NCBI GenBank assembly: GCA_046715235.1
Contig: JBKJZO010000051.1
Span: 1-19,181, forward strand
Length of the DNA stretch: 19,181 bases
DNA from: JBKJZO01 sp046715235
GTDB taxonomy: Bacteria; Actinomycetota; Actinomycetes; BP-191
Direction of reading: 5' to 3'
Positions within the stretch are counted from its first letter, which is position 1. Each line of letters opens with the position of its first letter. Position numbers and translations under genes: made by a program. This document shows, piece after piece, positions 7,901 to 14,271 of this stretch. The notes under the pieces were generated by a model, which ran no database searches, was not told the DNA's origin, and saw only the letters and a list, made by a program, of their open reading frames with translations.

Positions 7901-10241
7901 GGCTGTCCCAATAGTATTCTGTGACGTTCCAGTTTTCATCAATTACAGCCTGTAGTCGTCCAACGAAATCGTAAGACCAAATTCGCCTGTTAGTATTCGA
8001 GGCTGCGTCGTCAACGGTCCAGCGTCTCCTAAGATCTCCGGTTGCTCCGAAGCCATACTGCGCCTGCGTGCCTCGAGGATCCACAACTTTCGTAATCTGA
8101 GTCTCATTGAAGTTATCGTCAACGTCCTGATACGAATATCGCCACGTTCCACCCGCATAGTCTATCCGCGAGACCCGAAGACCACTGTAGGTAATATCCG
8201 TACGCTTTTTCCCGTCACCGGTGTCTATCCGACCCAGTCCTCGTAGGCCGCTCGCCATGACATTCGAGCTGTAGTAGATGCTTCCGAAGTCCCGGTACGA
8301 AACGGTATGTAGCTCGTGCTGGACATTAGTGCTCGCGGTGCTGTAGCTGTACCGTGCCCACAAAGCGGTCTGGTCGATAACCGGCGCGGTGGCCACAGAG
8401 CCCACATAAATGCCATTCCACTGCAGATACAACTTACGACTCGATGATGTATCGTGGATTTCAGTAACATGGCCATTAGCATCGGAATTAAAAATGACAT
8501 ACGACCGGGTGGTGCGCGAGCTAATAGATTTGATACGTCCGGTAGTTAAGTCATAGGAGTAGTTCTGGTCGCCTACACGGATGGTTCGCGTGTTGTGGAA
8601 CAGCGTGAAGTTCCCAGATTGCCCGTACCCAGCGGCGTATCGATTATCCGGATTACGCCCGTAGGCCAGCATCTTTCCGTCCGGAAACCGAATGGTGACG
8701 ATCCCATCGGCGCTCTCGGACCAGGCCGAATCGATAACCGACGACCAGCCGAGGCCGAATGCCCCAACGCGACGGTCCGTGCTGTTGTATGTCCGCTTGG
8801 CTTCGAGCGGGCCGTGGGGGCCTGGAAGGGTGAGATCCGTGACAACTTTCGTGAAATTGCCGGTGAAAAGGTTGACGCCGTTGGCGTCCACATCCGAAGG
8901 ATCGGTGCCCAAGACGCTGTGTTCTGGCTGCGGCACAACCGGCGTGAAGCTTGCACGCGGCGTTGTTGATGGGGTTGTGACACCGTCCGATACGGTCGCC
9001 CACCATTCATACGTGGCATTCCAGTACATGATGTCCGCAGGGACTGTGTACAAGACACGAGATTCAAAATCCGTATCGCCCGGGGCGGCCAGCGAGCCGG
9101 AGGTCCAACACGAGTTGGTCCCCTGACGGCAGTACTCGATCGACAGCGTGACCGGCTGAGTATTGTCGTGATATAGCCACACTTCGAGGCGAGGCCTTAG
9201 CGTATCAACGCTACCGCCATTGTATGGAAAGATTAACTCGGCAGTGGGCGCGTAGTGCGGAATCGTAAACTGTTGGACTTGGGACGCCGGTACCCCGTGA
9301 TTGGAAAACCAGTCCCTCCCAGTGCTACTTCGGAATACATCCCATGCAATCTGGAATGTGCCCGCCGGTAAAGGTGCAATGGCAGCGTTTATCGTGGTCG
9401 ACGTACCTGCTGGGACGCCTGTTGCGATGTACGTAAATGCCGGGGTATGGCTGTAATGGCTGCCGTCGCCGCGGTAGATGTGATACGAGAGGACTATCTC
9501 ATTGGGACCCCAGGACGTTGAGGAGTCGTTGATCACGGTAACGACTTGTTGGCCGTAGCTGCGATACGTGGGCTTGAGGGTCAGCTGACCGACGCTGTAT
9601 CGCGCGCTGTCCCCAGCCACGAACGCCGCAGTCTGCACCGACGCGGCGCCGCGCTGGGTCAGCTGGATTTCACTACCCCGTGCCGACATACCCTTGCGTG
9701 GAAGTCCGACAAGGGGCGCGGGCAGAAGTGCGGGCTGCGCCACAACTCTTGCGTCAGAAGCGTCGTTCTTGTCAGCGATGGGAAGGCTGCTCAGCGGCTC
9801 CGAGTCTGCGGGCAACGGCTTCGCGAGCACCTTGCCGAGCGCCGACGCCGGGTCCACCTTCTTCGGGATACGACCGGACTCGGACAGATCCCGGAGTGAC
9901 GCCTCGGCAGCCGCCACCGCTGCCGGCAGGGGCGAAATCGCCTTTGGCGCGGCGGGCGGGTTGGCAAGCGTGAGCGCCCGCTTGAGCGCCTTGCTCCGAA
10001 GATCGCCCTTCTTGCCGGGGGCTTGTGTCGGCGGGGCATCGAGAATCTTGGGAGTCACCGAGACGCTTCCAGGTGGGAGAGGCGCGCCCCCCTTCGGCCG
10101 GTCCGGCACCCTCGGCAAGGGCTTCGCGGCCAACGCGGCCCTCGCAGGCGTTGGGCCTCCCGAGTCACCAACAATGTCCAAGCTCAATAGAGCGATGGCG
10201 ACAATTACGGCGGTCGATCGCACGCGACGCGCACGCTGCAT
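1974..10241 (-). CDS. Secreted Rhs/YD-repeat polymorphic toxin with LamG insert and C-terminal GIY-YIG nuclease
   Basis: The chosen ATG at 10241 gives 2755 residues. It follows a gggagg ribosome-binding site and begins a signal peptide (MQRARRVRSTAVIVAIALLS, cleavage likely after PARA near residue 35). An upstream GTG at 10322 would add 27 residues ahead of the signal and is less likely. Domains in order: Ala/Pro-rich segment (40-200); Ig-like beta-sandwiches (about 210-325 and 326-440); Rhs entry domain with GVNLFTGNF (N457) and RTYNSTDRRVGAFGLGW; YD repeats; LamG-like domain (about 1344-1553); more YD repeats; core terminus with YGYGNANPTTYSDPTGH (DPTG at 2337-2340). A hydrophobic hairpin (about 2363-2420), a Pro-rich linker (about 2517-2565) and a GIY-YIG nuclease (2660-2755) follow. 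In the nuclease I see GIVY 2660-2663, YVG 2674-2676, R2687, H2691, E2718 and N2740. The shell should encapsulate and present the nuclease for delivery into neighbouring cells. No LPXTG, Hint or type VII signal was seen. The immunity gene overlaps its stop. Confidence 0.92.
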   Translation of the reverse strand: MQRARRVRSTAVIVAIALLSLDIVGDSGGPTPARAALAAKPLPRVPDRPKGGAPLPPGSVSVTPKILDAPPTQAPGKKGDLRSKALKRALTLANPPAAPKAISPLPAAVAAAEASLRDLSESGRIPKKVDPASALGKVLAKPLPADSEPLSSLPIADKNDASDARVVAQPALLPAPLVGLPRKGMSARGSEIQLTQRGAASVQTAAFVAGDSARYSVGQLTLKPTYRSYGQQVVTVINDSSTSWGPNEIVLSYHIYRGDGSHYSHTPAFTYIATGVPAGTSTTINAAIAPLPAGTFQIAWDVFRSSTGRDWFSNHGVPASQVQQFTIPHYAPTAELIFPYNGGSVDTLRPRLEVWLYHDNTQPVTLSIEYCRQGTNSCWTSGSLAAPGDTDFESRVLYTVPADIMYWNATYEWWATVSDGVTTPSTTPRASFTPVVPQPEHSVLGTDPSDVDANGVNLFTGNFTKVVTDLTLPGPHGPLEAKRTYNSTDRRVGAFGLGWSSVIDSAWSESADGIVTIRFPDGKMLAYGRNPDNRYAAGYGQSGNFTLFHNTRTIRVGDQNYSYDLTTGRIKSISSRTTRSYVIFNSDANGHVTEIHDTSSSRKLYLQWNGIYVGSVATAPVIDQTALWARYSYSTASTNVQHELHTVSYRDFGSIYYSSNVMASGLRGLGRIDTGDGKKRTDITYSGLRVSRIDYAGGTWRYSYQDVDDNFNETQITKVVDPRGTQAQYGFGATGDLRRRWTVDDAASNTNRRIWSYDFVGRLQAVIDENWNVTEYYWDSLSGQIQDTNRLRDANTLTNTHTRYFYDVNNAGDPRNGLVEATKDANGNWTYYTYDSNALLIRKVGPPTPASPAGAATSYTYTCGPNGRPVVNDPGAPGNAAQPCYLLSTITDPNGRVTAYEYDRFGNQTRHTTPAGSVTDVWYDAFGRPSRQVARTRLDPAGAETQFTHDAQGLLLTKTGPAVTNPVTGVVHQERITNTHSHGALTRTTQSDTTPVSAGGDPPRTIEYQLDDALRPVVVVESGVVVAVITYDAAGNVIESLDPKWTRYRFAYDALGRLTQTTLVDFVDDPVAGSPPRNVVLARRTFDPSGRVTSAVDAMNHQVDYTYTWDDLLLTETLRNFNGGDGTPTHDVLLHRYSYDRLGNVTSDTQGTGSAARTIATTFTAANHRASMTLDPGGLNRLTTYVSDPTGMLLSTSLSDGERTETDTNVYGADGQLARTAELNSSGPIVEAFDRDSDGRVVRSTSARGVASLTALPDPAFATNHTYDAAGRLSTSIGPAISAEDGTGGPAVTAWPRVRHGYNTFGERTELVDQRGGVTRKRYDNRGRVVQVNHPTAQVEANYSEVVLADQPVSYWSLNEVGRDATDLVAGRKATFVQPVNVPTTVGAALTDAENHGLDFAGRPNEASTPNDVSVTRSALTLEAWFTAGTAANHNVMLRQLYDFGLELWQPPGTEPRLFASVGQTTSATTGPLPALKTGWHHVAVTYDAYTLRIYVDGIEVVTKAGGTTNLLNQHPLRIAGDNNGWERRWANKLDNVAVYSRVLTQTQIARHVQAAKLLTTHSISPRETWRYDETGNVVAHTNRRGVTESTIWDKRNRPVRVTLPPAGHGVQSGVIRRTFDDNDNVVSEIDPAGGQVLVTYNGMDGVASIDQVDRWPTLRHNITRFAYNDFGEPLTTSTDHASTNKTYNKAGELISYTESGRGTTRMTYDLAGRLTQTTDPLGRSTRATYDLSGRRTALEKLTAVGNVVAQIAYSYDANDNVTAVTDANGHTTRATYDSADRLASRTEPAVASADGVPQGVPSVSMGYDVAGSPTKLIVGGKQRALQTYNAWGLPVTRVEPTTTAQPNAVDRTWTSLYDGAGSPVVEGAPGDVAISTTYDALGRASRQVGEGADRYATKSFEYDLNGRLSKTGSPYGDLEFWWNDRGQLIDSWQPSQVGDGVDNWHYDYDTSGRLTRSSGHTGSVSYGYSGVADVSTMTDSLTGAARTYTYDVAGQRTREQLSINGTPGMRRSWTYDAIGRPATDVVTSSPGQTTASVAYAWDQVGNLVGRTTGGGLAGASVNEYTYDAANRLVRHENKTAARGEDYRWDTSGNRTLLTTWTGTSSARSVTATTSATYDERDRLLSTSSATGSTTYAWSPRGTLSSVTTTPAGGTANTVVSKFDAFNRLTQRGTNIAYSYDDLDRLVDVCCQTGYGVLEYAGLDREPTTNGNWTVLRDLQRNPIASRADVLSSATVVMQDVHGDVLGSLNPTTASVTGSRSYSPFGVVQNSFGAQSPLGYQGSLTDGTSGQVHADARWYDPSTGIFVSRDTAPGPSSSAAGSHLYGYGNANPTTYSDPTGHFGNPVDILRGTLELGRSAAGLLGSGASTVARSGAGIIATGATAAVAIAQPVATGFVCAAVCAAAAVVGTAVLIGGVAYVYTHRNDGKVVAVKLDIDPDTGEPLRSYRSPSVVAVKKHSYTQRWTVVDKYRTGDYMATRTTKYVRIVRYAVTTYSNGAWSRQDAGSSTGWSSVTTFAAVPKPAVPARPSPKPGAPKPGNQPRKPTPPRLPGLPPPVTESAGDPVPDGGEAPSEDGLPGGTMPEPDVAPPARPMIDLSNVVTLSTPDAAAPTSRGATTASGGCGAGGPVTTCVTQESAPLPQLASAGGAARSGGGDCVGSGIVYLRTDANGTKPYVGQAKSPERFDERQKEHARAHMGSDFEFEQIGSAEPGAALDWLEELKIRELGGPTSMKNPNGILANRRHQMVDSRFAKGGC
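1984..1989 (-). promoter_or_regulatory. Ribosome-binding site of the immunity gene inside the toxin ORF
   Basis: On the minus strand gaaggg-cgg-ATG places a purine-rich Shine-Dalgarno 3 bases before the immunity start. Together with the ATGCTAG start/stop overlap it supports translational coupling of toxin and immunity protein. Confidence 0.6.
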
Positions 10242-10245
10242 ATGC

Positions 10246-10251
10246 CCTCCC
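10246..10251 (-). promoter_or_regulatory. Ribosome-binding site that sets the Rhs start
   Basis: On the minus strand gggagg-gcat-ATG gives a strong Shine-Dalgarno 4 bases before the ATG at 10241, directly ahead of the signal peptide. The alternative GTG at 10322 has no comparable site. The 143-base interval up to the neighbouring gene should contain the Rhs promoter, but I could not find convincing -35/-10 boxes. It does hold a small acggg-N5-cccgt hairpin at 10302-10316. Confidence 0.6.
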
Positions 10252-10384
10252 GAATGGTGCGCGCTGGGTGGCGACTTTCTCAGTTCCTTGCGGGTTCGCC
10301 GACGGGAAAGGCCCGTGTTCACCTGACGTACATGCGACGATCACGTCTCGCGCGATGCCTCTACGGCGGCGGTGAGCGCGGCGG

Positions 10385-11074
10385 TCAGAGCAGTTGGCGG
10401 TGCATCCAGCGCGACTCGAGGGCGGCCGCGATCGCGACGAGGAGCCCGATGATCAGCAGCAGCGACGCGAACACCTTCGCCCACTCGTACGTCGTCTCGA
10501 CTGAGCTGAACGTGACCCGTGGTCGTACGGGCGACGGGCTCGGCTGGGGTGCCGCGACCACCGCCGGTGCCGCTGCTGCCGGCGCGGGCAGGGCTCCTGG
10601 CTTGGTCCGCTCGATGATCGCGCGGGCGGCGGCCAGGTCGTCGACGTCACTGATCGGGTCACAGGCCGTCGACCAGAGCTCTGTCGTCGCCGGCGGTCCG
10701 CTGCCTTTCCTGCGGGCGAGCGGCACGGCGTACGCCTCACCGACCATGAAGGGGTACGCCGACTTCGACGACGCGAAGAACGTATAGGTGCCGGGAAGTT
10801 CCCCACCGACGACCCTGTCGACGGCCATCGTAAACCGGTAGCGGTAGTTGGGCCTGGGGTGGGAGACCCTCGTGATCGTGCCCACCGCGACGACGTCGTA
10901 GCCGGCGCCGACCGCCTTGCCGGCCACCGGCTTCTTGCTGGCGAACAGTTCCAGAGCGTTGGGCGGCACCGGGGCGCACGCGGCCGCCTGCGCCGGACTC
11001 GCGGGCAGCGCTACCGCACCGGAAGCGAGCAGCATCAGGGCCAGACCGCGCCCCTTTGCCTTCACATCCGCCAT
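10385..11074 (-). CDS. Secreted, C-terminally membrane-anchored protein with TIMP/NTR-like features
   Basis: This 229-residue protein has a signal peptide at residues 1-30 (LALMLLASGAVALPASPAQA, cleavage before AACAP). The globular part, about residues 31-145, begins with a Cys, has a central YDVVAVGTITRV strand and FTMAVDRVVGGELPGTYTF, then FMVGEAYAVPL and STACDP. This Cys / V-x-V-G-x-V / V-x-G / GE-x-Y / Cys order is reminiscent of TIMP/netrin-type OB folds, though the match is loose. An Ala/Pro linker (about 155-185) leads to one transmembrane helix (about 199-218, VFASLLLIIGLLVAIAAALE) and a short basic tail (RWMHRQLL), giving type I topology. The ATG at 11074 overlaps the rhomboid gene end by 13 bases. 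A longer in-frame opening exists upstream, but it is antisense-like text within the rhomboid frame and the signal peptide fixes the start. Precise function is unknown. Confidence 0.8.
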   Translation of the reverse strand: MADVKAKGRGLALMLLASGAVALPASPAQAAACAPVPPNALELFASKKPVAGKAVGAGYDVVAVGTITRVSHPRPNYRYRFTMAVDRVVGGELPGTYTFFASSKSAYPFMVGEAYAVPLARRKGSGPPATTELWSTACDPISDVDDLAAARAIIERTKPGALPAPAAAAPAVVAAPQPSPSPVRPRVTFSSVETTYEWAKVFASLLLIIGLLVAIAAALESRWMHRQLL

Positions 11075-11847
11075 CCCTGGATCGTCGGGTGCGCGGGCGC
11101 CAGTCGCCGCCGCGCCAGGAGCATGCCCACCACGCCGGCGATGAATCCGGCCACATGGGCGAGATACGCCACGTCGCTGCCGGGAGCCATCGCCGTACCG
11201 CGTGAGTACATGTACTGAATGACGAACCAAGAGCCGAGAACGATCCATGCGGGCAAGCGCAACGGGATGAACAGCAGGAACGGGACCAGGCTCAAGACGC
11301 GGGCGCGCGGGAACAGGATGAGGTACGCACCGAGTACGCCGGCGATCGCCCCTGATGCGCCGACCAACGTCGCCAGCGAGCTGGCGTTGGCGAACGCGAA
11401 GACGTACGTCGCGACGTATCCGCAGGCCAGGTAGAACGCCAGGAAGGCCAGCCGCCCCAGCCGGTCCTCGACGTTGTTGCCGAACACGTAGAGGAACAGC
11501 ATGTTGCCGAGCAGGTGCAGCCAGCCGCCGTGCAGAAACATCGCGTACAACACCGACAGCGCCGGCGTCTTGTCGTAAGTGACCGGCACCCTTTCGCACG
11601 AATCCGGTGGCACCGCCGGGCCGAACGTGTCCGGCAGCGGTTTGTTCGTCGTCAGTTCTTTCGGGATCGCGGACCAGCGACGGAAGTACGCCTCCTGCTG
11701 ACATGCCTGCGTCAGCGGCGGATCGCCCGAGACGGCCAGCCGACTGATCGGCTCAGAGAAGAAGACGACGACGTTGATCAGGATGAGCAGATAGGTCACC
11801 CAGGGCGTACGACGAGTCGGGTTCTCGTCGCGGATGGGCAGAACCAT
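11062..11847 (-). CDS. Rhomboid-family intramembrane serine protease
   Basis: This 261-residue polytopic membrane protein should cleave transmembrane segments of other membrane proteins within the bilayer. The catalytic serine S165 lies in GASGAIAG and the catalytic histidine H231 in LAHVAGF, which is the rhomboid Ser-His dyad. The oxyanion-region motif HGGWLHLLGNM (about residues 105-115) ends the first part of the core. TM1 (about 16-32) is followed by a long extracytoplasmic loop of about 60 residues carrying two cysteines, then five further helices. The start is 3 bases after the E2 gene stop, in the string TGA-TAG-ATG, and the end overlaps the next gene. It is therefore co-transcribed with the bkd genes. 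No strong ribosome-binding site is visible, which suggests re-initiation after E2 translation. Confidence 0.93.
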   Translation of the reverse strand: MVLPIRDENPTRRTPWVTYLLILINVVVFFSEPISRLAVSGDPPLTQACQQEAYFRRWSAIPKELTTNKPLPDTFGPAVPPDSCERVPVTYDKTPALSVLYAMFLHGGWLHLLGNMLFLYVFGNNVEDRLGRLAFLAFYLACGYVATYVFAFANASSLATLVGASGAIAGVLGAYLILFPRARVLSLVPFLLFIPLRLPAWIVLGSWFVIQYMYSRGTAMAPGSDVAYLAHVAGFIAGVVGMLLARRRLAPAHPTIQGWRM

Positions 11848-11850
11848 CTA

Positions 11851-13284
11851 TCAAGACCAAGCGAGCAACGTCGACGGGTGCTCCAGCTGCGTGGCCACAT
11901 CACTGAGGAAGTGCGATCCGAGTTCGCCGTCGATCACCCGGTGATCGAACGACAGCGACAGCTGCGTCACCGCGCGGATCGCGATGCGGTCCTCGAAAAC
12001 CCACGGCATCTTGCGGACGGCGCCGAAGCACAGGATCGCGCTCTCACCGGGATTGATGATCGGGGTACCGCTGTCGATCCCGAAGACACCGACGTTGGTG
12101 ATGGTGATCGTGCCGTGCTGCATGTCGGCGGGTGTCGTCCGGCCGTCGCGGGCGATCGCGGTCAGCTGCTGCAGCGCGTGCCCGAGCTCGTCGAGCGTCA
12201 TCTGCTCGGCGTTCTTGATGTTGGGCACGAGCAGCCCGCGAGGGGTCGCCGCCGCGATGCCGAGATTGACGTACGACTTGACCACGATCTCCTGCGTCGC
12301 CGCGTCCCAGCTCGAGTTGACCATCGGCGTACGCCGGACCGCGTTGATCAAAGCCTTGGCGACGAAAAGCAGCGGGCTCACGTGGATGTCGGCGAACTCC
12401 GGCAACGATGCAACCTCGTCACGCAAACGCATGGTCTCGGTGACGTCGACAGTGACGAATTCCGTGACATGGGGGGCGGTGAAGGCCGAGCGCACCATCG
12501 CCTCAGCCGTCAGCTTCCGGACGCCGTGCACGGGCAGGCGCTCCTCGCCCGGCTCTTCCGCAGCCACGACCACAGCCGGTCGCACCTCGGCAATATGTCT
12601 TCCGCTGACGGCCGGGGCATCGGATCGCGCTGCGGCCGCGGTCGACAGCGCCTGCTCGACGTCGGCCCTCGTGACCGTGCCCTTCGGGCCGCTGCCGGCG
12701 ACCGAATCGAGATCGAGGCCGTATTGCCTGGCCATCCGGCGGACCGGCGGCGTTGCCTTGGCCCGGGTCGTCGCGCTGCGCTCGGCCGCCGCACCGACTG
12801 CCGCAGCGGAAACGCGAGCCGGCTGCTGCGCCGTCTCCTTGCGCGGACGCCGTTTGGCCGACACCGATCGCGGGCCATAGCCAACGAGTACGGCGGTCCG
12901 GCCGCCGACGTCCTCGGCGTGCGCGCCCGGCCCCGGCTCGGGAGGCGGCGCGGGAGAGGGCTCGGGTGTGGGGACCATGTCCGTCGCCGCCAGCGCCTCG
13001 GTGCCGCTGTCCGGAACCGATGCCGGCGCGCCCGGCTGCGCATCGGTCTCGAAGGAGATGATCGGCTCGCCGACGTTCACGGTCTCGCCGGCCTCGTGGA
13101 AGATCTTGGTGACGACGCCGGCGTACGGCGACGGCAGCTCTACGGCGGCCTTGGCGGTCTCGACCTCGACGATCGGCTGGTTGACCTTCACCTCGTCGCC
13201 CACCGCAACCAGCCAGCGGAGGATCTCGCCGTCGGTCAGGCCCTCGCCCAGGTCGGGGAGCTTGAACTCCTTTACAGCGGACAC
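11851..13284 (-). CDS. bkdC: Lipoylated dihydrolipoamide acyltransferase (E2) of branched-chain 2-oxoacid dehydrogenase
   Basis: E2 is the core of the 2-oxoacid dehydrogenase complex: it moves the acyl group from E1 through its lipoyl arm to CoA. The 477-residue protein has one N-terminal lipoyl domain (residues 1-78) with lipoylation Lys45 in VETAKAAVEL. An Ala/Pro linker follows, then a peripheral subunit-binding domain (about 180-215, containing RRMARQYGLDLDSVAGSG and GTVTRADVEQAL). The C-terminal acyltransferase domain (about 245-477) has the active-site motif SFDHRVIDG (H448, D452). The start is a GTG with AAGGGG about 8 bases upstream, 12 bases after the E1 beta stop. One lipoyl domain and mycobacterial bkdC-like gene order favour the branched-chain enzyme. 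A pyruvate-type E2 cannot be excluded from sequence alone. Confidence 0.93.
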   Translation of the reverse strand: MSAVKEFKLPDLGEGLTDGEILRWLVAVGDEVKVNQPIVEVETAKAAVELPSPYAGVVTKIFHEAGETVNVGEPIISFETDAQPGAPASVPDSGTEALAATDMVPTPEPSPAPPPEPGPGAHAEDVGGRTAVLVGYGPRSVSAKRRPRKETAQQPARVSAAAVGAAAERSATTRAKATPPVRRMARQYGLDLDSVAGSGPKGTVTRADVEQALSTAAAARSDAPAVSGRHIAEVRPAVVVAAEEPGEERLPVHGVRKLTAEAMVRSAFTAPHVTEFVTVDVTETMRLRDEVASLPEFADIHVSPLLFVAKALINAVRRTPMVNSSWDAATQEIVVKSYVNLGIAAATPRGLLVPNIKNAEQMTLDELGHALQQLTAIARDGRTTPADMQHGTITITNVGVFGIDSGTPIINPGESAILCFGAVRKMPWVFEDRIAIRAVTQLSLSFDHRVIDGELGSHFLSDVATQLEHPSTLLAWS

Positions 13285-13296
13285 GCGCCCAGCCCC

Positions 13297-14271
13297 TTAG
13301 TAGGTGAAGGAACGGTCGACGGCGTCGAGAACGCGATCGAGATCAGGCAGGTAGTCGTCCTCGACACGCGACGGCGGATAGGGGGTGTCGAATCCCGTGA
13401 CCCGCAACACCGGCGCCTCGAGGGAGTAGAACGCCTGCTCGGTGATGCGCGCGGCGATCTCACTCGACAGCGAGCACTCACTCGGTGCTTCGTGTACGAC
13501 GACGACCCGGCCGGTCTTCTCGACCGAAGCGAGCACCGTCGGCATGTCGAGCGGCGAGAGCGTGCGCAGGTCGATCACTTCAATGCTGCGGCCGTCGTCC
13601 TCGGCTGCGGCGGCGGCATCGAGGCAGACGCGCATGGTCGGGCCGTGGGTGAGCACGGTGACGTCGGTGCCCTCGCGAACCACGCGGGCCTTCTCCAGTG
13701 GCATCGGCGTCGCGGCAGTGTCGACCTCAGCCTTGTCCCAGTAACGGCGCTTGGGCTCGAAGAAGACGACCGGGTCGGGGCTCGCGATCGCCTGTTGAAT
13801 CATGAAGAAGGCATCGAGCGGGTTAGAACACGCCACGACCTTCAAGCCGCCGGTGTGACAGAAGTAGGCCTCGGGCGACTCGCTGTGATGCTCGACCGCG
13901 CCGATGCCGCCGCCGCAGGGGATGCGAATCGTCACCGGCAGCGAGACGGAGCCGGCGGTGCGATAGCGGAACTTGGCCAGCTGGCTGACGATCTGGTCGA
14001 ACGCCGGATAGACGAACCCGTCGAACTGGATCTCGCAAACCGGCCGGTAGCCGCGCAGCGCCAGGCCGATCGCGGTGCCGATGATGCCGGACTCCGCGAG
14101 CGGCGTGTCGATGACGCGGTGGTCGCCGAAGTCCTTCTGCAGGCCGTCGGTGACGCGGAAGACGCCGCCGAGCTTTCCGACGTCCTCGCCCATGATGAGG
14201 ACCTTGGGGTCGTCCTCCAGGGCTTTGCGAAGTCCAGCGTTCAGCGCCTTCGCCAAGGTCAGCTCAGGCAT
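13297..14271 (-). CDS. bkdB: 2-oxoacid dehydrogenase E1 component, beta subunit
   Basis: This 324-residue subunit pairs with E1 alpha as an alpha2-beta2 thiamine-diphosphate decarboxylase for branched-chain 2-oxoacids (or pyruvate). Recognisable family segments are LIMGEDVGKLGGVFRVT near the N-terminus and RVIDTPLAESGIIGTAIGLALRG. They are followed by the pyrimidine-binding part EIQFDGFVYPAFDQIVSQLAK and by RIPCGGGIGAVEHHSESPEAYF, and the C-terminal half has the transketolase-C fold with LTHGPTMRVCLDAA. Length is normal. The ATG overlaps the E1 alpha stop by 8 bases, with GAGGAG 8 bases upstream inside E1 alpha, so synthesis of the two subunits is coupled. Confidence 0.95.
   Translation of the reverse strand: MPELTLAKALNAGLRKALEDDPKVLIMGEDVGKLGGVFRVTDGLQKDFGDHRVIDTPLAESGIIGTAIGLALRGYRPVCEIQFDGFVYPAFDQIVSQLAKFRYRTAGSVSLPVTIRIPCGGGIGAVEHHSESPEAYFCHTGGLKVVACSNPLDAFFMIQQAIASPDPVVFFEPKRRYWDKAEVDTAATPMPLEKARVVREGTDVTVLTHGPTMRVCLDAAAAAEDDGRSIEVIDLRTLSPLDMPTVLASVEKTGRVVVVHEAPSECSLSSEIAARITEQAFYSLEAPVLRVTGFDTPYPPSRVEDDYLPDLDRVLDAVDRSFTY

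Noticed and set aside
3300..8600. Regularly recurring short motifs that could suggest a repeat array or CRISPR
   Set aside because: They are the codons of YD/Rhs repeats (gtcgta-type complements of Tyr-Asp) inside one open frame. Spacing and sequence are too variable for a CRISPR array.
10302..10316. Hairpin acggg-aaagg-cccgt upstream of the Rhs gene
   Set aside because: With a 5-bp stem and no T-tract it is too weak to call as a terminator or regulatory site.
10242..10322. GTG at 10322 as the Rhs start
   Set aside because: It would place 27 mostly basic or polar residues before the signal peptide and has no good ribosome-binding site. The ATG at 10241 has gggagg at the right distance.
11075..11704. 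A longer N-terminus for the anchored secreted protein
   Set aside because: The upstream in-frame extension overlaps the whole rhomboid gene and reads as Arg/Pro-rich out-of-frame text. The signal peptide begins at the ATG at 11074.
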